NCBI GenBank assembly: GCA_947652115.1
Contig: OX393562.1
Coordinates: forward strand, 10,447,567-10,511,566
Length of the DNA stretch: 64,000 nt
Direction of reading: 5' to 3'
DNA from: Blastomussa wellsi
Lineage: Eukaryota; Cnidaria; Anthozoa; Scleractinia; Plerogyridae
Made by a program: the position numbers and the translations under genes. Of this stretch, positions 1 to 7,677 are shown in pieces (within the stretch, counting starts at the first letter, position 1; each line of letters opens with the position of its first letter). The notes beneath the pieces are model-generated. The model made no database searches, was not told the origin of the DNA, and saw nothing but the letters and a program-made list of their open reading frames with translations.

Positions 1-17
1 CTATATTGCTTACCTAC

Positions 18-38
18 AAAAAAAAAACAAAAAAAAAA
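18..38 (+). repeat. Interrupted poly(A) tract A10-C-A10
   Basis: Two runs of ten A separated by one C, then CATTATTTTCC. The same place in other units varies: an AAAAATAAAAC form in units 2 and 3, shortened runs in units 11 and 14, and an AAAACAAAAAC form in units 15 and 16. This is a slippage-prone homopolymer. It lies inside the segment, not at its end, so I do not read it as a retroposon tail. Confidence 0.8.
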
Positions 39-208
39 CATTATTTTCCTAAGAAATATTGCGATGCTTGCTATATACAAGATGTTGCAGTTTGAGCCTC
101 TGATGGGTATACCTGCAGTGTACCTGCACCATAGACATGCAATATGGTTTTCTTGAAATGCATTGTAAACCGATCTCTGGTTAGGCCTTCAGGTTTATAT
201 ATTGTTAC

Positions 209-498
209 TATAGCATTTTTTCGAGGTTGTTGAGATCTTCCATGTAATTGTTATAATCTGCAGTTGTGTTCGGTTACGGTTAGCTTTGGCAGTTCATCTG
301 CCTCAAAGACACTTATTGTACTGATTAGCTAGGCCTATTTTATGACCTGCTTGTTTTTATCGCATTTTGCAAGGTTGCGATCTTCCATGTAATTGTTATA
401 ATCTGCAGTTGTGTTCGGTTATGGTTAGATTTGGCAGTTTATCTGCCTCAAAGACACTTAATGTACTGATTAGCTAGGCCTATTTTCATGACCTACAT
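209..498 (+). repeat. Tandem duplication R1/R2, 145-bp period, inside the non-satellite segment
   Basis: The core GATCTTCCATGTAATTG starts at 234 and again at 379. The two copies match over about 117 bp (234-350 versus 379-496) with only a few substitutions, for example GGTTACGG/GGTTATGG, AGCTTTGG/AGATTTGG and TTCATC/TTTATC. The bases leading into each core (GCATTTT..GAGGTTG and GCATTTTGCAAGGTTG) are also similar, which sets the period at 145 bp. Both copies are present in units 1-14. Unit 15 has only one. Confidence 0.92.
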
Positions 499-562
499 TC
501 TTGCATTTGTGTGTAACTCTCTAGTAGAGTGTTCTGTTGGTTCTTTTATCTCATATTGATAT

Positions 563-568
563 AATAAA
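563..568 (+). promoter_or_regulatory. AATAAA polyadenylation-like hexamer
   Basis: AATAAA in the context GATATAATAAACATT is followed at once by a G/T-rich stretch (TTGGGTTGGG, 571-580), the arrangement of a canonical poly(A) signal with a downstream element. It is present in every unit. With no gene upstream it may be chance, or it may end a non-coding satellite transcript. Confidence 0.3.
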
Positions 569-615
569 CATTGGGTTGGGATGAAGTGCTCCCATACAGG
601 TCACCCTTTGCCCCA

Positions 616-659
616 TAGACTCACAGAATGGATTGGTTGCCATGGTAACCATGAGTCTA
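616..659. promoter_or_regulatory. Nested dyad with an X-box (RFX-type) core
   Basis: The outer arms TAGACTCA (616-623) and TGAGTCTA (652-659) are perfect 8-bp reverse complements. Between them lies GGTTGCCATGGTAACC (635-650), a 16-bp palindrome except for one mismatched pair. Bases 636-649 fit the RFX X-box consensus GTTRCCATGGYAAC with no mismatch. The element is kept in every unit, at about unit start +634. RFX proteins bind such sites in animals and fungi. Occupancy here is inferred, and the sequence could equally be kept only because the units are recent copies. Confidence 0.5.
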
Positions 660-674
660 AACCCCTCTAACTTG

Positions 675-900
675 AATAAGGACCTCTTTCAGGGTATTGT
701 GTTCTGCAGCCCTGAAGAGGAATAAGGACCTCTCCCACGGTATTGTGGTCGGCAGCCCTGGAGAGGAGTAAGGAGCTCTTTAGGGTATTGTGGTCGGCAG
801 CCCAAAAGAGTTGTAGGACCTCTTGCAGGGTATTGTGTTTGCAGCCCTCAAGAGCAGTAGGACCTCTCTTAGGGGATTGTGATGTGCACCCCTAGAGAGA
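675..900. repeat. Five tandem ~45-bp repeats, each folding into a hairpin
   Basis: The repeat pattern is (G/C)A(A/G)TA(A)GGACCTCT..GGG-TATTGTG..GCAG-CCC..AGAG. Stems are 683-694/710-720, 729-740/756-766, 776-785/801-810, 820-830/845-854 and 864-875/889-899, each of about 7-11 bp with a bulge or one mismatch. The variable pair next to the CTCTT/AAGAG arm changes on both sides at once: C-G in the first, T-A in the third, G-C in the fourth. The loop keeps TATTGTG or ATTGTG. The array sits about 680 bp after each unit start. Confidence 0.85.
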
Positions 901-910
901 AAAGGGGAGT

Positions 911-930
911 GGAGGGGTTGTGACCCCTCC
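911..930. repeat. Perfect 8-bp hairpin with a block-specific 5-bp deletion
   Basis: GGAGGGGT (911-918), loop TGTG, ACCCCTCC (923-930). It follows directly on the five tandem hairpins. Units 3-6 lack 5 bp of the following CCCCTCCCCTC run, which looks like slippage between two CCCCTC copies. All other complete units keep the long form, so the deletion marks block B. Confidence 0.75.
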
Positions 931-1056
931 CCTCTTCCCAAGCTAGACTAGCATTGTGTTTAGTGGCAGTGGCCTGTTACTGGAGTACTTCATTCCCAAC
1001 CCCAATTCCCCACATATTGTTGTCCAAGTTTCTGTCTTCTCATGGGTTGGGACATT

Positions 1057-2980
1057 AACTTCATTTTTTGCTAAACCATTTCAGCGATGTTTTCGTGACG
1101 GCGCCACTGCGGGACCATTTGCGCGTTAATTTCAGACGATTCGGCAAACCTTCATAAAATTCAAGTTTTTTTGCCTTTCGTAAAATTTCATTTTTCGCTA
1201 AAAAATTTCGGCTACGGCAAATCGCTGAAAAGGCAATCTTTTCGTGAGGTCGCCACTGCAGGAACATTTGCGCGTTAATTTCAGCCGATTCAGGAAACCT
1301 GGCCTTGTGTAAAAGTTCATTTTCTTCTAAAAAATTTCCTCAACCGCAAATGCCTGAAAAGGCGATGTTTTCGTGGCGGCGCAACTACAGGGACATCTGC
1401 GCTTTGATTTCAGCCGATTGGGCAACCCTTCAAAAAAATCAAGTTGTTGGCCCTCCGCAAAATTTCATTTTTTGCGAAAAAACTTCGGGTACTGGGAATC
1501 GCTGATAACTTTACACGATTCGGCAAACCTTCCAAAAAACCAAGTTTTTACCTTCCGTAAAATTTAACTTTTTTCAAAAAATTTCGTCTACCGCGAATCG
1601 CTGCGCGACCACCAGAACATTTGCGCGTTAATTTCGGCCAATTTGGCAAACCTTCTAAAAAATCAAGTTTTTGGCCTTGTTTAAAATTTCATTTTTCTAT
1701 AAAAAAATTTCGTCAACTGCGAATCGCTGAAAACGCGATGTTTTCGCTGCGGCGCTGCTACGGGAACATTTGCGCGTTACTTTCAGCGGATTCGGCAAAC
1801 CTTCCAAAAAAATCAAGTTTTTGGCCTTGCGTAAAAGCTCATTTTCTTCTAAAAAATTTCGTCAACCGCAAATGCCTGAAAAGGCGATATTTTCGTGGCG
1901 GCGCAACTACAGGGACATTTGCGCTTTGATTTCAGCCGATTCGGCAACCCTTAAAAAAAATCAAGTTGTTGGCCCTCCGCAAAATTTCATTTTCCGCTAA
2001 AAAATTTCGGCTACGGAGAATCGCTGAAAAGGCAATGTTTTCGTGAGGTCGCCACTGCAGGAACATTTGCTCGATAATTTCAGCCGATTCCGGAAACCTT
2101 CAAAAAAAACAACTTTTTGCCCTTCCGAAAATTTCAGTTTCTGTTAAAAAAATTTTGCTTCCGCGAATCGCTGAAAAAGCGATGTTTTCGTGACGGCGCC
2201 ATTGCTGGAACATTTGCGCGTTAATTTCAGCTGATTCGGCAAACCTTCAAAAAAATCAAGTTTTTGCTCTTCGTAAAATTTCAGTTTCTGCTAAAAAATT
2301 TTTGCTTCCGCGAATCGCTGAAAAGGCGATCTTTTCGTAGCGGCCCCACTACCGGGACATTTGCGAGTTAATTTCAGCCGATTCGGCAAACCTTCCTAAA
2401 AATCAAGTTTTTTGTCTTTCGTAAAATTTCATTTTTCGCTAAAAAATTTCTGCTACGGCGAATCGCTGAAAAGGCAATGTTTTCGTGAGGTCGCCACTGC
2501 AGGAACATTTGCGCGATAATTTCAGCCGATTCCGGAAACCTTCAAAAAAATCAACTTTTTGCCCTTCCGAAAATTTCAGTTTCTGCTAAAAAAATTTTGC
2601 TTCCGCGAATCGCTGAAAAAGCGATGTTTTCGTGACGGCGCCATTGCTGGAACATTTGCGCGTTAATTTCAGCTGATTCGGCAATCCTCCAAAAGAATCA
2701 AGTTTTTGCCCTTCTGTAAAATTTCATTTTTTGCTAAAAAATTTCCGCTACTGCGAATCGCTGGAAAGGCGATGTTTTCGTGAGGTCCCCACTGCGGGAC
2801 CATTTTCACTGTGGGAACACTTCCAAAAATCAAGTTTTTGGCCTTCCGTAAAATTTCGGCTACCGCGAATCGATGAAAAGGCGATGTTTTCGTGACGGCG
2901 ACACTTCGTTAACATTTGTGCCTTTATTTCAGCCGATTCGGCAAACCTTCAAAAAATAAAGTTTTTGGCCTTCCGTGAAA
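1057..2980. repeat. Satellite block SAT1 (1924 bp, type A)
   Basis: Diverged tandem monomers of about 148 bp. The phase mark TTTTCG falls at 1090, 1239, 1368, 1741, 1890, 2038, 2184, 2332, 2480, 2627, 2774 and 2887, so full monomers are 146-149 bp. Shortened monomers lie near 1300 (fusion reading GGAAACCTGGCC), near 1515 (TAACTTTACACGATTCGG) and near 2810 (TTTTCACTGTGGG). The last monomer is cut after CCGTGAAA by the next non-satellite segment. Compared with unit 7, this block lacks one interval of about 1124 bp. Confidence 0.93.
1077..1300. other. Recombination junction interval in unit 1 (about 1124-bp deletion scar)
   Basis: Left of this interval the sequence matches the satellite flank of the non-satellite segment (CTAAACCATTT). 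Right of it the sequence matches the internal empty-site copy found in units 7-15 (GGAAACCTGGCCTTGTG). In unit 7 the two parental copies, 24121-24343 and 25245-25467, appear identical over 223 bp and lie 1124 bp apart. Type A units (3313 bp) therefore look like type C (4439 bp) after one exchange, or the reverse. Unit 2 has the same junction at 4390-4613. Confidence 0.8.
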
Positions 2981-2984
2981 AGAC

Positions 2985-3006
2985 CAATTTATGCCCCCAT
3001 AAATTG
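2985..3006. repeat. Perfect 9-bp hairpin at the left end of the non-satellite segment
   Basis: CAATTTATG (2985-2993), loop CCCC, CATAAATTG (2998-3006). It starts 4 bp inside the segment boundary and is unchanged in all fifteen left ends visible (for example 6298, 10885, 63548). A terminal hairpin could be a mobile-element end or a DNA foldback. Confidence 0.85.
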
Positions 3007-3096
3007 TAGTTAATGGACAACCAGGAGAATCATGTGTGTATTGCGTGACATGTAGCAAATAGGGTGGGATTTCACAAGCCAAAGTTTAATTCCACT

Positions 3097-3138
3097 CACG
3101 TGCCTCTATTGTGTAAGTTGCATGCTTTAGCCAATCAG
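3097..3138. promoter_or_regulatory. E-box and CCAAT (NF-Y-like) motifs
   Basis: CACGTG lies at 3097-3102. AGCCAATCAG (3129-3138) fits the NF-Y consensus RRCCAATSRS exactly. The pair is kept in every unit. TATA-like strings follow only about 180 bp later (ACTATATTG near 3313) and about 380 bp later (TTTATATATTG near 3508), so a standard promoter spacing is not evident. Treat this as a candidate for satellite transcription only. Confidence 0.3.
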
Positions 3139-3211
3139 AGTGTTTGAATTCACTGCCACTAAAGTTCAAGGGCAAAGTACACAGGCCTTGTGCTTTTTCA
3201 TTCTGTTGCTT

Positions 3212-3236
3212 GAGCAGGCAAATTATCTGCCTGCTC
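3212..3236. repeat. Second perfect 9-bp hairpin
   Basis: GAGCAGGCA (3212-3220), loop AATTATC, TGCCTGCTC (3228-3236). It is identical in every unit. Shortly to the right, CTCATACAACTA (units 1-6) becomes CTCAGTACAACTA at the ends of units 7-15, a useful family marker. Confidence 0.85.
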
Positions 3237-4369
3237 CATCTCATACAACTAATTTTCCCACCCTTCCCTCCCTATCTTGCTAGCATGTCGTTTGCTTTAT
3301 GATTTAGAATACACTATATTGCTTACCTACAAAAATAAAACAAAAAAAAAACATTATTTTCCTAAGAAATATTGCGATGCTTGCTATATACAAGATGTTG
3401 CAGTTTGAGCCTCTGATGGGTATACCTGCAGTGTACCTGCACCATAGACATGCAATATGGTTTTCTTGAAATGCATTGTAAACCGATCTCTGGTTAGGCC
3501 TTCAGGTTTATATATTGTTACTATAGCATTTTTTCGAGGTTGTTGAGATCTTCCATGTAATTGTTATAATCTGCAGTTGTGTTCGGTTACGGTTAGCTTT
3601 GGCAGTTCATCTGCCTCAAAGACACTTATTGTACTGATTAGCTAGGCCTATTTTATGACCTGCTTGTTTTTATCGCATTTTGCAAGGTTGCGATCTTCCA
3701 TGTAATTGTTATAATCTGCAGTTGTGTTCGGTTATGGTTAGATTTGGCAGTTTATCTGCCTCAAAGACACTTAATGTACTGATTAGCTAGGCCTATTTTC
3801 ATGACCTACATTCTTGCATTTGTGTGTAACTCTCTAGTAGAGTGTTCTGTTGGTTCTTTTATCTCATATTGATATAATAAACATTGGGTTGGGATGAAGT
3901 GCTCCCATACAGGTCACCCTTTGCCCCATAGACTCACAGAATGGATTGGTTGCCATGGTAACCATGAGTCTAAACCCCTCTAACTTGAATAAGGACCTCT
4001 TTCAGGGTATTGTGTTCTGCAGCCCTGAAGAGGAATAAGGACCTCTCCCACGGTATTGTGGTCGGCAGCCCTGGAGAGGAGTAAGGAGCTCTTTAGGGTA
4101 TTGTGGTCGGCAGCCCAAAAGAGTTGTAGGACCTCTTGCAGGGTATTGTGTTTGCAGCCCTCAAGAGCAGTAGGACCTCTCTTAGGGGATTGTGATGTGC
4201 ACCCCTAGAGAGAAAAGGGGAGTGGAGGGGTTGTGACCCCTCCCCTCTTCCCAAGCTAGACTAGCATTGTGTTTAGTGGCAGTGGCCTGTTACTGGAGTA
4301 CTTCATTCCCAACCCCAATTCCCCACATATTGTTGTCCAAGTTTCTGTCTTCTCATGGGTTGGGACATT

Positions 4370-6293
4370 AACTTCATTTTTTGCTAAACCATTTCAGCGA
4401 TGTTTTCGTGACGGCGCCACTGCGGGACCATTTGCGCGTTAATTTCAGACGATTCGGCAAACCTTCATAAAATTCAAGTTTTTTTGCCTTTCGTAAAATT
4501 TCATTTTTCGCTAAAAAATTTCGGCTACGGCAAATCGCTGAAAAGGCAATCTTTTCGTGAGGTCGCCACTGCAGGAACATTTGCGCGTTAATTTCAGCCG
4601 ATTCAGGAAACCTGGCCTTGTGTAAAAGTTCATTTTCTTCTAAAAAATTTCCTCAACCGCAAATGCCTGAAAAGGCGATGTTTTCGTGGCGGCGCAACTA
4701 CAGGGACATCTGCGCTTTGATTTCAGCCGATTCGGCAACCCTTCAAAAAAATCAAGTTGTTGGCCCTCCGCAAAATTTCATTTTTTGCGAAAAAACTTCG
4801 GGTACTGGGAATCGCTGATAACTTTACACGATTCGGCAAACCTTCCAAAAAACCAAGTTTTTACCTTCCGTAAAATTTAACTTTTTTCAAAAAATTTCGT
4901 CTACCGCGAATCGCTGCGCGACCACCAGAACATTTGCGCGTTAATTTCGGCCAATTTGGCAAACCTTCTAAAAAATCAAGTTTTTGGCCTTGTTTAAAAT
5001 TTCATTTTTCTATAAAAAAATTTCGTCAACTGCGAATCGCTGAAAACGCGATGTTTTCGCTGCGGCGCTGCTACGGGAACATTTGCGCGTTACTTTCAGC
5101 GGATTCGGCAAACCTTCCAAAAAAATCAAGTTTTTGGCCTTGCGTAAAAGCTCATTTTCTTCTAAAAAATTTCGTCAACCGCAAATGCCTGAAAAGGCGA
5201 TATTTTCGTGGCGGCGCAACTACAGGGACATTTGCGCTTTGATTTCAGCCGATTCGGCAACCCTTAAAAAAAATCAAGTTGTTGGCCCTCCGCAAAATTT
5301 CATTTTCCGCTAAAAAATTTCGGCTACGGAGAATCGCTGAAAAGGCAATGTTTTCGTGAGGTCGCCACTGCAGGAACATTTGCTCGATAATTTCAGCCGA
5401 TTCCGGAAACCTTCAAAAAAAACAACTTTTTGCCCTTCCGAAAATTTCAGTTTCTGTTAAAAAAATTTTGCTTCCGCGAATCGCTGAAAAAGCGATGTTT
5501 TCGTGACGGCGCCATTGCTGGAACATTTGCGCGTTAATTTCAGCTGATTCGGCAAACCTTCAAAAAAATCAAGTTTTTGCTCTTCGTAAAATTTCAGTTT
5601 CTGCTAAAAAATTTTTGCTTCCGCGAATCGCTGAAAAGGCGATCTTTTCGTAGCGGCCCCACTACCGGGACATTTGCGAGTTAATTTCAGCCGATTCGGC
5701 AAACCTTCCTAAAAATCAAGTTTTTTGTCTTTCGTAAAATTTCATTTTTCGCTAAAAAATTTCTGCTACGGCGAATCGCTGAAAAGGCAATGTTTTCGTG
5801 AGGTCGCCACTGCAGGAACATTTGCGCGATAATTTCAGCCGATTCCGGAAACCTTCAAAAAAATCAACTTTTTGCCCTTCCGAAAATTTCAGTTTCTGCT
5901 AAAAAAATTTTGCTTCCGCGAATCGCTGAAAAAGCGATGTTTTCGTGACGGCGCCATTGCTGGAACATTTGCGCGTTAATTTCAGCTGATTCGGCAATCC
6001 TCCAAAAGAATCAAGTTTTTGCCCTTCTGTAAAATTTCATTTTTTGCTAAAAAATTTCCGCTACTGCGAATCGCTGGAAAGGCGATGTTTTCGTGAGGTC
6101 CCCACTGCGGGACCATTTTCACTGTGGGAACACTTCCAAAAATCAAGTTTTTGGCCTTCCGTAAAATTTCGGCTACCGCGAATCGATGAAAAGGCGATGT
6201 TTTCGTGACGGCGACACTTCGTTAACATTTGTGCCTTTATTTCAGCCGATTCGGCAAACCTTCAAAAAATAAAGTTTTTGGCCTTCCGTGAAA
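4370..6293. repeat. Satellite block SAT2 (1924 bp, type A)
   Basis: Same monomer order and length as SAT1, with almost no differences; one is GATTCGGCAACCC here versus GATTGGGCAACCC at 1416. Units 1 and 2 are therefore a very recent duplicate pair. Confidence 0.93.
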
Positions 6294-7677
6294 AGACCAA
6301 TTTATGCCCCCATAAATTGTAGTTAATGGACAACCAGGAGAATCATGTGTGTATTGCGTGACATGTAGCAAATAGGGTGGGATTTCACAAGCCAAAGTTT
6401 AATTCCACTCACGTGCCTCTATTGTGTAAGTTGCATGCTTTAGCCAATCAGAGTGTTTGAATTCACTGCCACTAAAGTTCAAGGGCAAAGTACACAGGCC
6501 TTGTGCTTTTTCATTCTGTTGCTTGAGCAGGCAAATTATCTGCCTGCTCCATCTCATACAACTAATTTTCCCACCCTTCCCTCCCTATCTTGCTAGCATG
6601 TCGTTTGCTTTATGATTTAGAATACACTATATTGCTTACCTACAAAAATAAAACAAAAAAAAAACATTATTTTCCTAAGAAATATTGCGATGCTTGCTAT
6701 ATACAAGATGTTGCAGTTTGAGCCTCTGATGGGTATACCTGCAGTGTACCTGCACCATAGACATGCAATATGGTTTTCTTGAAATGCATTGTAAACCGAT
6801 CTCTGGTTAGGCCTTCAGGTTTATATATTGTTACTATAGCATTTTTTCGAGGTTGTTGAGATCTTCCATGTAATTGTTATAATCTGCAGTTGTGTTCGGT
6901 TACGGTTAGCTTTGGCAGTTCATCTGCCTCAAAGACACTTATTGTACTGATTAGCTAGGCCTATTTTATGACCTGCTTGTTTTTATCGCATTTTGCAAGG
7001 TTGCGATCTTCCATGTAATTGTTATAATCTGCAGTTGTGTTCGGTTATGGTTAGATTTGGCAGTTTATCTGCCTCAAAGACACTTAATGTACTGATTAGC
7101 TAGGCCTATTTTCATGACCTACATTCTTGCATTTGTGTGTAACTCTCTAGTAGAGTGTTCTGTTGGTTCTTTTATCTCATATTGATATAATAAACATTGG
7201 GTTGGGATGAAGTGCTCCCATACAGGTCACCCTTTGCCCCATAGACTCACAGAATGGATTGGTTGCCATGGTAACCATGAGTCTAAACCCCTCTAACTTG
7301 AATAAGGACCTCTTTCAGGGTATTGTGTTCTGCAGCCCTGAAGAGGAATAAGGACCTCTCCCACGGTATTGTGGTCGGCAGCCCTGGAGAGGAGTAAGGA
7401 GCTCTTTAGGGTATTGTGGTCGGCAGCCCAAAAGAGTTGTAGGACCTCTTGCAGGGTATTGTGTTTGCAGCCCTCAAGAGCAGTAGGACCTCTCTTAGGG
7501 GATTGTGATGTGCACCCCTAGAGAGAAAAGGGGAGTGGAGGGGTTGTGACCCCTCTTCCCAAGCTAGACTAGCATTGTGTTTAGTGGCAGTGGCCTGTTA
7601 CTGGAGTACTTCATTCCCAACCCCAATTCCCCACATATTGTTGTCCAAGTTTCTGTCTTCTCATGGGTTGGGACATT
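6294..7677. repeat. Non-satellite segment NS3 (1384 bp, A/B hybrid)
   Basis: The left part carries type A markers: ACCAGGAG, ATTGCTTACC, and TTAATGTACTG near 7085. The right part carries the type B 5-bp deletion near 7550. The switch from family A to family B therefore lies inside this segment, between about 7092 and 7550. Confidence 0.9.

Larger units (their letters stand above)
1..1056. repeat. Non-satellite segment NS1 (left part cut by window edge)
   Basis: This is the right-hand 1056 bp of the segment. In order it holds a long A tract (18-38), the R1/R2 duplication, AATAAA, the X-box dyad, six consecutive hairpins, the palindrome GCTAG-A-CTAGC (942-952), and a junction back to satellite after GGGACATT. 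It has no coding potential. It serves here as the reference copy for the sub-features listed separately. Confidence 0.93.
2981..4369. repeat. Non-satellite segment NS2 (1389 bp, first complete copy)
   Basis: Bounded by CCGTGAAA|AGACCAATTT on the left and GGGACATT|AACTTCATTT on the right. The left end carries the 9-bp hairpin, E-box, CCAAT motif and second hairpin. The right 1056 bp repeat the layout described for NS1. There are no terminal inverted repeats and no ORF above about 60 codons. This copy and NS3 share the AAAAATAAAAC form of the A tract. Confidence 0.93.

Noticed and set aside
675..900. CRISPR array
   Set aside because: The 45-bp repeats are contiguous, without unique spacers, and sit in a eukaryotic-type satellite. 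No cas-like gene is present.
955..985. RNA polymerase III box A-like string TAGTGGCAGTGG
   Set aside because: Only a partial match, no box B partner downstream, and no tRNA or 5S fold.
1621..2000. Overlapping 102- and 76-codon open frames, repeated in every unit
   Set aside because: They lie wholly in satellite monomers and read the same monomer in different frames, because 148 is not a multiple of 3. They lack a recognisable domain. Their conservation across units is that of the whole DNA, not of a protein.
1057..2980. CENP-B box in the monomers
   Set aside because: I compared TTTCGTGACGGCGCC and CTTCGTTAACATTTG with the consensus NTTCGNNNNANNCGGGN. The required A and CGGG positions do not match.
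2981..4369. Terminal inverted repeats or canonical Helitron ends on the 1.39 kb segment
   Set aside because: The left end AGACCAATTT and the reverse complement of the right end AATGTCCCAA do not match. No CTRR terminus lies at a boundary next to the hairpin, and the insertion point is not A/T. The element class is left open.
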